The notes beneath the pieces were generated by a model. That model did no database searches. It was not told the origin of the DNA and was given only the letters and a program-made list of their open reading frames with translations. A DNA stretch of 64,000 nt from Pseudomonas kribbensis (GTDB lineage: Bacteria; Pseudomonadota; Gammaproteobacteria; Pseudomonadales; Pseudomonadaceae), in assembly GCF_003352185.1 (NCBI RefSeq), contig NZ_CP029608.1, positions 4,692,501 to 4,756,500 on the forward strand, read 5' to 3'. The translations under genes and the position numbers were made by a program. Of this stretch, positions 25,267 to 39,900 are shown piece by piece (position 1 is the stretch's first letter; every line of letters starts with the position of its first letter).

Positions 25267-25776
25267 ATGCAACCCACCGCTATCGACAGCAAAAGCAAAC
25301 ACACTCACGGCGAGCGCGTCGCGTTCATCCAGGCCTGCTGGCACAAGGAAATCGTCGATCAGAGCCGTAAAGGCTTCCTCGCCGAAATGATCGCCCAGGG
25401 TTATCAGGAATCGGACATCGATTTCTTCGAAGTCGGCGGCGCCTTTGAAATGCCCCTGCACGCCAAGCTGCTGGCCAAGACCGGTCGTTATGCCGGCATC
25501 GTCGCGGCAGCCCTGGTAGTGGACGGCGGAATCTACCGTCACGAGTTCGTCGCCCAGTCGGTGGTCAGCGGCCTGATGCAGGTTCAGCTGGAAACCGAAG
25601 TGCCGGTGTTCTCGGTATCGCTCACCCCGCACCACTTCCATGCCGGCGAAGAACACTACAAGTTCTTCTTCGAGCATTTCGTGCACAAGGGTCAGGAAGC
25701 GGCGAAGACTTGCGCGGATACGCTGCAGAAAGTGCGTGCATTGCGCCGTACCGAGCCGCGTGCTGTAGCGGTCTAA
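25267..25776 (+). CDS. ribH: 6,7-dimethyl-8-ribityllumazine synthase, type-2-like
   Basis: Lumazine synthase condenses 5-amino-6-ribitylamino-uracil with dihydroxybutanone phosphate in riboflavin synthesis. The product has 169 residues and conserved family segments: FIQACWHKEIVDQ, FFEVGGAFEMPL, ALVVDGGIYRHEFVA and VFSVSLTPHHFH. The sequence looks like the RibH2 branch known from alpha-proteobacteria rather than the usual housekeeping RibH: GGIYRHEF replaces the commoner GxTxHxxY-type substrate loop. It stands alone behind an FMN riboswitch, so it is probably a second, flavin-repressed enzyme. The ATG follows AACAGGAGTCAGAAC. Confidence 0.85.
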   Translation: MQPTAIDSKSKHTHGERVAFIQACWHKEIVDQSRKGFLAEMIAQGYQESDIDFFEVGGAFEMPLHAKLLAKTGRYAGIVAAALVVDGGIYRHEFVAQSVVSGLMQVQLETEVPVFSVSLTPHHFHAGEEHYKFFFEHFVHKGQEAAKTCADTLQKVRALRRTEPRAVAV

Positions 25777-25790
25777 GCATCATAAAAACT

Positions 25791-25878
25791 GTGGGAGCGA
25801 GCTTGCTCGCGAATGCGATCTGACAGTCAACATCAGTGTTGAATATCAGATCGCATTCGCGAGCAAGCTCGCTCCCAC
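25791..25878. repeat. REPIN (inverted pair of REP sequences)
   Basis: A perfect 33-bp inverted repeat, starting GTGGGAGCGAGCTTGCTCGC at 25791 and ending GAGCAAGCTCGCTCCCAC at 25878, flanks a 22-base centre. This is the REP doublet common in P. fluorescens-group genomes, thought to be mobilised by RAYT transposases. It lies between convergent ribH and astE and may also stabilise their 3' ends. Confidence 0.9.
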
Positions 25879-25896
25879 ATTGGTGATACGGTGCTA

Positions 25897-26907
25897 TCAG
25901 GCAAGATTTTCGTCAGTGGTCGGCACGATCAGAATGCCTGCCCGCAGGCCGTTCTTGACCTTGGGATTGGGGAAGATAATCCGCGCGCCCTGCTCTTCGA
26001 TGATCCAGCGGGTATTGGCCAGGTCTTCGGCCAACACATAACCCACATCCAGTTCCGAAAAGTTTTCGATGTCCGCCGGCAGGTTCAGGCGGAACGAGTC
26101 GCTGTGCTTGATGATTTCCCGCGCCACGCTGAACAGTTGCAGGCCGTCCAGGCCATGCTCGGCCATCTCCGGCTCGGTGCCTTCGATGATCTGCTTCAGA
26201 CGGGTTTCCAGCAGCGACACATTGACCCCGGCGTTCTGCCCGAACGGCCGTGCCTTGCCCAGCTCCAGCGTAAAGGATTCGGCGCCGAGCTTGTCGTAGG
26301 TGTAGGAACTGAAGACGATCGACGGTTTGTTCTGCAACAGCACCGCCTCCATGCCGGCGGCGCGCAGGCGGGCCAGCTCCAGACGGGAATGCTGACGACC
26401 TTCCTTCCACGGATACAACGCGAACTGCTCGATCTTCGAACCGCGAATCGCAGTGTGCAGATCGTAGTGCAGTCGCTGACGATCCGGCACGCTGAAGAAG
26501 CTCGCGGCCAGGCGTTCCAGCTCGCAGGCGCGCAGGGCTTCGGAACCGCTGCTTTGTTCGTGACGGCCGTTGAACAGCCGATTGACATCCTGCTCGATGA
26601 AACGCTCGCCCTTGCGAATCGCTTCCGGGTTGCCGAACAGGAACAGAATGCGTGCGCGCGGCTTCAGGTCGCCGCGGGCGATGTCATGCAGCAGCCGGTC
26701 GAGCAATTCGATCGGTGCCGTTTCGTTGCCGTGGATGCCTGCCGACAGCAGCAGGTCCAGGCCATTGTCGCGCGCTTCGGGTGGCCGGACTTCCAGCGCA
26801 CCCTCACTCAGCCAGCGCATGCGCACGCCTTCGACAGTCAGTTGAGTCTTCTCCGCCGGTTCGCGGCCGGCGAGGGTCAGTTCAAGCAGTTTGCCGAGGG
26901 CGAGCAT
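25897..26907 (-). CDS. astE: Succinylglutamate desuccinylase AstE (AruE)
   Basis: Final step of the arginine succinyltransferase pathway: hydrolyses N-succinylglutamate to succinate and glutamate. The protein has 336 residues. The zinc-carboxypeptidase-like motif [14 protein letters not shown] supplies a His and Glu ligand, the second His is in [15 protein letters not shown], and the catalytic Glu is likely in [12 protein letters not shown]. It is the last gene of the aru cluster. Confidence 0.94.
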   Translation of the reverse strand: MLALGKLLELTLAGREPAEKTQLTVEGVRMRWLSEGALEVRPPEARDNGLDLLLSAGIHGNETAPIELLDRLLHDIARGDLKPRARILFLFGNPEAIRKGERFIEQDVNRLFNGRHEQSSGSEALRACELERLAASFFSVPDRQRLHYDLHTAIRGSKIEQFALYPWKEGRQHSRLELARLRAAGMEAVLLQNKPSIVFSSYTYDKLGAESFTLELGKARPFGQNAGVNVSLLETRLKQIIEGTEPEMAEHGLDGLQLFSVAREIIKHSDSFRLNLPADIENFSELDVGYVLAEDLANTRWIIEEQGARIIFPNPKVKNGLRAGILIVPTTDENLA

Positions 26908-26919
26908 AGAGCGGTTTCC

Positions 26920-27210
26920 TTAGTGGTCGTGGTTGCAATCCGGGCCGTGCACGTGGCCGTCATCGTCGCCGAGGTCAGCCGGTTCCATCTCCAGTTGCAG
27001 ACTTACCAGATTAGTCGCCAATGGACGCAACAGCAGGTTGGCGTACTCTTCGTCGCCTTCCTCGACATCTACGCCGATCAGCAATTGGCCGCGGCCGTCC
27101 TGCTGGATCCACAGCTCTTTGCCTTGCCACATGACCGCGACGCGGGTGCAGGAAGTTTCCAGTTGCTTGCCGTCGGTGTCTTCAAGGATCAGCCGCAGGG
27201 AATCGCTCAT
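26920..27210 (-). CDS. Conserved hypothetical protein of the aru cluster
   Basis: A 96-residue acidic protein whose C-terminus is His/Asp/Cys-rich (DDDGHVHGPDCNHDH), suggesting metal binding. The body is a small beta-rich fold (AVMWQGKELWIQQDG, QLLIGVDVEEGDEEYANLL). It lies between astB and astE, where P. aeruginosa has the uncharacterised PA0900, so it is a conserved passenger of the arginine operon. Old annotations calling such proteins topoisomerase have no visible support. Confidence 0.75.
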   Translation of the reverse strand: MSDSLRLILEDTDGKQLETSCTRVAVMWQGKELWIQQDGRGQLLIGVDVEEGDEEYANLLLRPLATNLVSLQLEMEPADLGDDDGHVHGPDCNHDH

Positions 27211-27271
27211 GTCTTTTTACGCTCTGTTGGGGAGACAAGCCGCGCGCCGCGCTCAGGCGGCGCACCGGCCA

Positions 27272-28618
27272 TCAATTGATCTGGAATGGATAAACCGCGC
27301 CCAGTTTAAGGATTTGCGTCAGTTCATCCAGTGCCGTCCGGCATTCAAGCAGCAATTGCGGATCCGCCAGGTCGCTTTCGCTCAGGCGGTCGCGATAGTG
27401 CTTTTCAACCCATGCGGTCAACGAACCGTACAACGGGGCGGTCATGATAACCCCTGGGTTGACAGCCGCCAGCTCGGTTTCATTGAGCGCGACGCGCAGA
27501 CGCAGGCACGCCGGGCCACCACCGTTCTGCATGCTCTGCTTGAGGTCGAAGACCTTCACTTCGCGGATCAGGCCGACGGAGCTGGTCAGGCCTTGCAGGT
27601 AATTCCACACGCGCTCGTTGCCACGGCACTCTTCCGGCACGATCAGCAGCATCGAACCGTCAGGACGCGACAGCAACTGGCTGTTGAACAGATAGGAACG
27701 CACCGCGTCGTCCACGGTAACCGCTGAACGCGGCACGCAGACCGACTGGAACTTGCCGCCGACCTTGGCCAGTTTGGCTTGCAGTTCGGCCAGCATGTTC
27801 TCGGTGTCGAGGAACGCGTCCTCGTGATAGAACAGCACCTCGCCGTTGCCCACCGCGATCACGTCGTTGTGGAACACACCCTGGTCGATCACCGCCGGGT
27901 TCTGCTGAGCGTAGACCACACCGTCGTCACGCAGGCCGTGCAAACGGGCGACTGCTTGCGATGCTTCGAGGGTCTGACGCGCCGGGTATTTCTGCGGCGC
28001 CGGGTAACGGGTGTCGAACGCACTGCGACCGAACACGAAGAACTCGACACCGGCCTCGCCGTACTCACGGCAGAAACGCGTGTGGTTGGCTGCGCCTTCG
28101 TCGCCGAACTGCGCCACTGCCGGCAATGCGGCGTGGTGAGCGAAGTGCTGCTGGTCGGCGAACATTGCACCCAGTACGCGACTGGTGGTCGGGTGCTCGA
28201 TGCTGCGGTGGTATTTGCAGTTCAGGTTGGCGGCGGTGAAGTGCACGCGACCGTCAGCGGTGTCGGCACTCGGGCTGACCGTGGCGGCGTTGGCCACCCA
28301 CATGCTCGACGCCGAGCAACTGGCGACCAGCAGCGGCATCGCTTCTTTCGCGGCGCGCTCGATTACCTGAGCGTCGGTGCCGCTGAAACCCAGACGGCGC
28401 AGAGCCGCCACGTCCGGACGTTCCTGGGGTGCGAGAACGCCCTGCTGAAAGCCCATTTCCATCAGCGCTTTCATTTTTGCCAGGCCTTGCAGCGCCGCTT
28501 CCTTCGGGTTCGAGGACTGCTGGCTGTTGCTCTGGGACGCAACGTTGCCGTAGGACAGACCACCGTAGTTATGGGTCGGCCCCACTAGACCGTCAAAATT
28601 GACTTCAAAGGATTTCAT
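27272..28618 (-). CDS. astB: N-succinylarginine dihydrolase AstB (AruB)
   Basis: Converts N2-succinylarginine to N2-succinylornithine, two ammonia and CO2; second step of the AST pathway. The protein has 448 residues from the ATG giving [20 protein letters not shown], a family signature. Guanidine-modifying (GME) fold features include [28 protein letters not shown], and the probable catalytic Cys in [15 protein letters not shown]. The longer frame upstream is not conserved. Confidence 0.95.
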   Translation of the reverse strand: MKSFEVNFDGLVGPTHNYGGLSYGNVASQSNSQQSSNPKEAALQGLAKMKALMEMGFQQGVLAPQERPDVAALRRLGFSGTDAQVIERAAKEAMPLLVASCSASSMWVANAATVSPSADTADGRVHFTAANLNCKYHRSIEHPTTSRVLGAMFADQQHFAHHAALPAVAQFGDEGAANHTRFCREYGEAGVEFFVFGRSAFDTRYPAPQKYPARQTLEASQAVARLHGLRDDGVVYAQQNPAVIDQGVFHNDVIAVGNGEVLFYHEDAFLDTENMLAELQAKLAKVGGKFQSVCVPRSAVTVDDAVRSYLFNSQLLSRPDGSMLLIVPEECRGNERVWNYLQGLTSSVGLIREVKVFDLKQSMQNGGGPACLRLRVALNETELAAVNPGVIMTAPLYGSLTAWVEKHYRDRLSESDLADPQLLLECRTALDELTQILKLGAVYPFQIN

Positions 28619-28691
28619 CAGCGAGGCTCCACGAGAATCTGTTTTTATAGGCATCAAATAACAATCGAGTGCAATCGAGGCAGGACGCGCC

Positions 28692-31183
<2,492 letters not shown>

Positions 31184-31234
31184 GCTATCTCCTCAAACGG
31201 GCCGCCGTGGCCACCCGTGAAACTCGCTAAGGCG

Positions 31235-32254
31235 TTAAACCGCCACCAGGCGCACGCTGGCACCTTCACCGACGCCCAGGGCTTCGGCTGCTTCCAGATC
31301 CAGGGTCACCGGTTTGCCCGGTGCGTAATCCAGTTCCAGCAGTACCGCGCGGTAATCCTGCAACTGGGCATTGGCCACCAGATACTGGCGCCCGGCACCT
31401 TTGACCGGCTCACCGATCTTCACCGGCACCACACGGCTCTGGGCGATCGAACGGATCCCCGAGACACGCGCATGCAGGGTCGGGCCGCCGTCGAAAATGT
31501 CGATGTAATGATCGGTCTCGAAGCCTTCGCGCATCAGGATGTCGAAGGTGATCTGCGCACGCGGGTGCACCTGGCCCATCGCTTCCTGAGCGGAGTCCGG
31601 CAGCAGCGGCACGTAGATCGGGTAATGCGGCATCAGTTCGGCGAGGAACGTGCGGCTTTTCAGGCCACACAGACGCTCGGCCTCGGCGTAGTTCAGGTCG
31701 AAGAAATTGCGACCGATGGCGTCCCAGAATGGCGAGTCGCCATTCTCGTCGCTGTAACCGACGATCTCGGTCACCACCGAATCGGCGAAACGCTCCGGAT
31801 GGCTGGCGACGAACAGCAGACGGCCACGGGAGTTGAGTTCGGCCCACGGCGAACCCACCAGCTCGCGCTGCACGTAGAAACTGGTCAGCAAGCTGTTGCC
31901 GGTCAGGTCATGGCATTGCGAGAGCACGTGAATCTTGTTGTGGATCTTCAGCTCGCGGGAAGCGTGCACGAAGGTCTCGTTGCGAAAGCTGTAGAACGGC
32001 TCGGAATAACCGGCCGACGCAACGATCGCCGAGCAGCCCACCAGTTTGCCGGTGGCGGTGTCTTCGAGGACGAAGAAGTAACTCTCTTCACCGTTGAAGC
32101 TCACTTCGGCGGCAAACGAGGCTTCGCTCGCGGCGATCTTGTCGCTCAGGCGTTCAACGTCATCCGGCAAGGAAGTGACACCAATCGGGCTGTCCGCAGC
32201 CAGACGCTCTACCTCGCCCAGATCAGCCATTTGCGCGGGGCGCATCACCAGCAT
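31235..32254 (-). CDS. aruF: Arginine N-succinyltransferase, alpha subunit AruF
   Basis: A 339-residue paralogue of AruG and its partner. It starts MLVMRPAQMADLGEVERLAA and shares SPFWDAIGRNFFDLNYAEAE and the C-terminal region around HIDIF-like FDGGPTLHARVSGIRSI. An intrinsic terminator-like hairpin between aruC and this gene may make its expression partly independent of, or attenuated relative to, aruC. Confidence 0.93.
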   Translation of the reverse strand: MLVMRPAQMADLGEVERLAADSPIGVTSLPDDVERLSDKIAASEASFAAEVSFNGEESYFFVLEDTATGKLVGCSAIVASAGYSEPFYSFRNETFVHASRELKIHNKIHVLSQCHDLTGNSLLTSFYVQRELVGSPWAELNSRGRLLFVASHPERFADSVVTEIVGYSDENGDSPFWDAIGRNFFDLNYAEAERLCGLKSRTFLAELMPHYPIYVPLLPDSAQEAMGQVHPRAQITFDILMREGFETDHYIDIFDGGPTLHARVSGIRSIAQSRVVPVKIGEPVKGAGRQYLVANAQLQDYRAVLLELDYAPGKPVTLDLEAAEALGVGEGASVRLVAV

Positions 32255-32302
32255 GGTGTCACTCCTTTCTCTACTTCAGGTCGGCGAAAGCGCCGACTCG
32301 GG

Positions 32303-32327
32303 AAAAAAATGCCGGGCAGGCCCGGCA
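32303..32327 (-). terminator. Terminator/attenuator between aruC and aruF
   Basis: On the minus strand, stem TGCCGGG-CCTG-CCCGGCA is followed directly by seven T. A second hairpin (GCCTGTCG/CGACAGGC) precedes it near 32345-32364. This is a complete intrinsic terminator inside the cluster. Confidence 0.75.
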
Positions 32328-32385
32328 CAGGAAATTTGTCCCGGCGCCTGTCGATGACGACAGGCACCGGGCGGTCTTACATGAA

Positions 32386-33751
<1,366 letters not shown>

Positions 33752-33910
33752 TATAGCGTCGCAAAGGCGCAGTTTAAACCGTCGCCGACAATTGCAGCAG
33801 CTCCAAGAGCATATCAATTGGCATGTACCGGCCTGTCATACATATGTACCGCATCCACCGCCGAGATCTCTGGTTTGCTGACGGTTTCCCGACCTACATG
33901 GACAGACTCG

Positions 33911-36900
33911 ATGCAGGCATCCACCGAACAGATTGCAGCCCACACAGCGCTCAATCCCCCCGAGCACTACGAACCTCTCAGAAACGCTTTCCCGGAATGG
34001 CTCGGCAAAGCCTCGGGCGTACGCCGCCAGGCCCTGAAGCACAATCGCCGCACGCTCACCGACAACCTCAAGAAAGCTTCAAAAACGCAGCATGCTGAAT
34101 TGAGAGCCCTCATCGCCCAGCGCATGAGCATGCAAAACACCATCGACCGCACGCTTGAGCATCTGCAGGACACCAGCGCCTACGCCGAGCCGATCCTGAC
34201 CCAGGCACTGAAGAGCAGATTCGGTCTCGACCTGGATGTCAGGAACACATTCCTGCACCTCTACATCCCGGTGACAACGCCCGGGTTCCCGATCACCACC
34301 GGCAGTCGAACCTGGACGGTGTCGCTGCTCGATGCAGCGCTGCACAACTTTGAAGAAGACGAAACCGAAGCTGACGCTTACTCCAGCGAGTCGACTTTCA
34401 CTACCAGGCCATCACCGTCAGGTCAGTTCGAAACCCTGCCGCAGATAAAGGCACGCATGGGCATCGCGGCGTTCACCCGCCTGTGCCGGGAACTGGACAT
34501 CGGTGCCCGCTACAAGTCGTATCTTGAAGAAAACCTCGTCATCGACGACCCCGTCGCCGGCGCGACATTGCGTCAGCGCATCAACGCCAGTGAAAAGATC
34601 GCCATCCAGGCCGCCTTGCAGATGGCGCAAATGAATGGCGATGTCAGCGAGTTGTACGCACGCCTGATTGGCGGTTTGCTCGACGATTTGCAAGGCATGC
34701 GAGTCAATGGCCAGGCGCTGCTTTGCCATGATCTGAGCATGATGTCGTCGAAGCTGACCGGCATCGTTCTCTTCGCGCCGGATCTGCAGCAGGCACGCAC
34801 CCCGGTCAGGGTGGTGGCCTATGTGCCGGACGACCCCGAGCATCCGCTCAAGGAGTATGCCTCGACCGCAGACATGATGCGCGAACTGACACGTCAGCTG
34901 CGCAACCCGGAGTATCAGAAATTCTTCAGCCGCTTCGTGGCCCATGACCAGCGCGGGTACTTTTTCGCCGACCTCGGGCAGCGTCTTAGTCGGGTGAAAT
35001 GGCACCCTTCGGAATCCGGCAGCTCATTGCCCGCCTGGCGCGACACGCCCGTCGACAAGCCCAACCTGCAATTTGCCGTCACGCCCATCGAGGGCCGACT
35101 GCTGGATCAGCTATATCAACGAAAGCTGAACAAGATCCTCAATGACGCGGCAACGATCGCAGTCCCGACGGCCACGGTCGATCGCAACGCCCGCTGGGCG
35201 ACATGGGACGCCTTCACCCGGATTGCCTCTTCGATTCTTGAAATCGCCTCGTTCCTGCTGATGCCCTTCGTCCCCTTTCTGGGCGAAATGATGATGGCGT
35301 ACATGGCCTATCAGTTTCTCGACGAAGTATTCGAAGGGGTCGTCGACTGGGCCGAGGGGCTGAGCACAGAAGTTGCCGAGCACATGTTCGGCGCACTGGA
35401 AGCACTGATCCAGCTCGGAGCCTTCGGCATCGGTGGTGCCATCGCCGTCGAGGAGCTGCCGAAAATCCTGCCTGCGGAGCTCATCGCACTGATCGACCGC
35501 TTCCAGCCCGTGAAACTGCGCAATGGCAAGACGCTGTACTGGAAACCGGATCTGCAGCCGTACGCACGCCAGATTCAACCACCCAAGGGGTCCGGGCCCG
35601 ACCCACAAGGACTGCACTTGTACCAAGGGAAAAGGCTGCTCCCCATCGACCAAAGTCATTACGAAGTCAGCGCTCACGAGCACCCCGGAAAACTGTATCT
35701 CGAGCATCCGACCCGCGCGGACGCCTACCGCCCCATCGTGCGTCATAACGGCGATGGCGCCTTTTACACCGAGCTTGAACGACCACTCGAGTGGGACACC
35801 GCGACGGCATTGCAACGCATCGGCCATAGCGTTGAAGCGTTTTCACCCGCCAAACGCGAGCGGATCCTCAAGGTCAGCGGTTATCCGGAAGATGCACTGC
35901 GCAAAATGCACGTCAACCAGGAACGCCTGCCGCCGTTGCTGGCCGACAGCATCCAGCGCTTTCGGATCGATCAGGACCTGCAGGACTTCATTGACCGAAT
36001 CGCCAGCGACAGACCCGAGGAATACCTGAATGCGGATCCGCTGATCCAGCTCCAGCTTCTCAAGGAACAGAATCTGTGGCCGGCCAACAAAAGGCTGCGA
36101 TTCATCAACGAGCAAGGTGAAATCGCATGGCAATCCACGACCGATCAATCGCTTCCTCTGACGGAGCTCCGCCAGGACAGCCTCGCCGAGGGTGACCTGC
36201 TCAAGACGCTGCTCCAGACCCTCGACGAACCGGAAATCAAAACGCTGCTCGGCGAAGAGTTCGGCGAGCGGTACGCCATCGATGCGCGCACCCGCAAACT
36301 CAGAGCCATGCTTGCACAGCTCGCCCGACAGCAGCGCCCTTCACTTTTCGCGGCACGCTATCAGGCGCTGCAACAGAGCGTTGACCCCTTGGCCAGGCAT
36401 GTGGCTGTGCATGCACCGCAACTGCCCATCAGAATCACCGAAGAACTGCTGAGGACCGCGACCGGTTCAGAGCTGAGGGAGATCCGCTGGGGACGCTGGC
36501 CCGAACGGCAGCAGGCCCTGACAGATCAGGCCAGGCACGAGCTGCGCATTACCCGTGCCTACGAGGGGCTTGAACTGGACTCGGTGCACAATCCCGATTC
36601 CGACACCCTAGCCCTGCACAGCCTTCAACAGTTACCGGGCTGGCCAGCAGACGTGCATCTTGAAGTCCGCGCCCAATCCCGTGAAGGCCAGTTACTTGAC
36701 AGCACCGGCCCTGTCGAAGCGCCCGTGCGCAAAGTGCTGGTCCGCAAGTCCGATGGGCTCTGGCAGCCACACGACGAACAGGGACTGGAACTGCTGGGAA
36801 CCACCGACTTCTACACGGCTGTCCTGCAAGCCTTGCCGGACGCGCAACGGCAAGCCTTGAACCTGCAGATCGGCGAAGGCGCAAAGCTCAGGCAAGCCAT

Positions 36901-39900
36901 CCGCGACAATCCGCTCCCCCGCACCGAACTGCGGCTGGCGATCTTGCCCGACCCTGCCCCGGCACCTGCCGTGGATGCCTTGCGATTGCTGGGTGCCGAT
37001 GGTTACACACGCAACGCACCGCCAGCCCTGCAAGCACCTCGCACGCTGGATAACCGGATCAGACAGATCTACCCGAGAATGTCCGAGACCGATCGGCTCG
37101 CCATGGCCCGGCGTCTTGAAAACCACCCGGTCGGAGCAATCGCCGAGCTGTCCCGGCTTCAGCTTGAATACGCACAACTTGATAGCGACCTCAATCAATG
37201 GATATTCGACCTCCCGGATATCAGCACGGCAGACGGCACCCGATTCCCGGATGAACAGCGGATGGCCGCCATCCGGGATCGCCAGATGTTCGCCCACGCG
37301 CTGCGTAACTGCTGGCGCAGAGAGATGAGCGGCCTCAATGGTTACGAAATGCGCTTTTCGCAGCCGATCGTGGGCGATCTGCCCGCCCTGACAGCGGACT
37401 TTGGCCACGTCGTCGAGCTGGAGCTGATCGGCAATAACGAGCCTGGCGCCGTGAATACCTTTCTCGAGCGCTTTCCGGGGCTGGTACGCCTGGATCTGCT
37501 CGATTTCGACCTGCGCAATCTGCCGCAGCGCATGACGAACCTCCCGCAACTGCAACAGCTGACGCTGCAAAATTGCGGTGTCGTCCTGACACCGGGAAAC
37601 CAGTCGCTGCTGTCGTCACTCAACGGGCTGACCGCACTGAATCTGGAAAACAATCCGCTGAGAGTGACGTTCGATTTCAGCGTTTTGCCAAACCTGACTC
37701 ACTTGAATCTTTCCAGCACTGGAATCTCCGAAGTCCCGCCGGGACTTCTGAACCATCCTCGCCTCATCAGCGCGTGGCTCAGCGACAACCAGATCACCAC
37801 GCTCCCCGATCCTTTTTTCCAGCGACCTGCCGCCTCTACCGCCGGATACGATTTTTTCGGCAATCCGCTTTCCAGTGCGACCCGGGAAAAAGTGAAGATC
37901 TATTACAACCGGACCGGCAGCGATCTGGGAGTTCGCCCCGAGCAAACGGAAATAAGCCGGACCAAGGCACTGTTTACCGATCTTAACGACCGACAGGCCA
38001 GCGAACTGATCTACAGCCTGCCGGGCTCGCTGGCGCAAGGCCGACTTCAACTGGAGCGATGGGAAAGCGAAATCACCCGGCTGACCGCCGACCTGGCGAC
38101 ATGGGCGCGGAACACGCCGAATCGCAATCCATCCACAGGGGAGATGCTGACACCCCAGGAACATTCCAGTCAGTTTTACGAGCGGGAAATATTTGCCGGA
38201 AGGATTGAACGACTATGGCGCCACCGCTCGACCGCACACCAGCTGACAAGAGCGGACGTCTTCTCGGCGCAAGCCACGTTCATCGGCGACATGCCCGTGC
38301 TGACGGCAGATTTCAACCACATCACGACGCTATCCCTGAACGGAAACAAACAGATAAATGCCACCTCTGCCTTCCTCCAAAGCTTCCCCCGATTGAAGCG
38401 CCTGATCCTGCATGACTTTGCACTGGATCATCTGCCGCAGACACTCAACGCCTTGCCCATGCTTGAGACGTTGCTGCTCAAGAATTGCGGTGTGAGGTTC
38501 ACTGGCGAGCTACAGATCGCACTGGCGTCAATGCGCGAACTTGAATCGCTCGAGATGCCGGACAACCCGCTGGACAACACACCCGATGTCGGCAGCCTGA
38601 CCGAACTGACCTACCTCGATATCTCTCACACCGGCATCAGGCATGCGCCGACCGGTCTGTCCGGGCACCCGAAACTGCGAACGGCCATCGTCAGCGACAA
38701 CCGGATCAGCGAGCTGCCCGAAGCCTTGTTTGAAATGCCCGCGCCGGCCAGCGAAGGGTTCGATTTCTCCGGCAATCCATTGACCGCCGATACTCGTGAA
38801 AGGATCAAACGTCATTCCCGGGAAACCGGTGTGGATTTCGCGGTACTCGCCGAGCAACCGGACATCGAAGCCACCCAGGCCCTGTTTCCCGCCCTGGATA
38901 TCGAAGAGGCCAGCGATGTGTTTTATGGCTTACCCGGCAACCTGGAGCATGGGCGCGGTCAACTCAGGCACTGGAAAGCGGAATTCGAGCAACTCACCGC
39001 CGATCTGGCGCAATGGAAAATGGCGATCCCCCAGACGCATCCTGCCACCCAACGCCCGTTCACTTCTTCGGAGTTCCTCGCAGAACACTCAGCCAGAACA
39101 GCCTTTGCCGAACGACTGCAGGCCCTATGGCGTGCCCGATTACCGGAAAACCCCAGGCAACGAGGCGACTCATTGGTCGCCAACCTGGCGTTCAGCGGGC
39201 AGCTGCCAAGTCTGACAACCGACTTCGGCTACATCCGCATCCTTTCACTCACGGGCAATCCGGCACTGAGCGACCTTGACGGGTTTCTTCAGCCTTTCCC
39301 CACTCTGCATCATCTGGAACTGCGGGATTTCAGTCTTGGGCAAAACCCGCTTTCAGCCCTGCACATTCCCTCTCTGGAAAGACTGATTCTGGAAAACTGC
39401 GGCTTGACGTTTACCCCACAAAGCCACGTGACCCTGTCATCACTTGACGCCCTTCAGTACCTGAATCTGAACCGAAATCCACTGGGGCAATCGCCCAACC
39501 TCAAAACGCTACCGGCGCTGCTTCAACTGCATATGGTCGACAGCGGCATTTCGAGCCTGCCCGACGGCCTGTTCGACCATCCTCGTCTGCTCGCAGCCTT
39601 TTTCGATCGCAACCAGATCAGTGAACTGCCCGACATCCTCTTCGAAGTCGACGCCCGTCCACCCAGACAGCTCAGCCTTGCCGACAACCCGCTTTCACCC
39701 GCCATGCTTGAGCGAATCAAGCGTTGTTACCGGCAGTTCAGGTTGAACTTTGGCGTTGCGATGCCTCGGGAGGACATCGAGCGAGTCCGCGAGCTGTTCC
39801 CGTCTCTGGACGATGATGACGCCAATCGAGTGCTGTATCTGCTGGAAGGAAACATCAATGACGGCCGGTTGCAGATCGAACGCTGGGAGGCCGAATTGCA

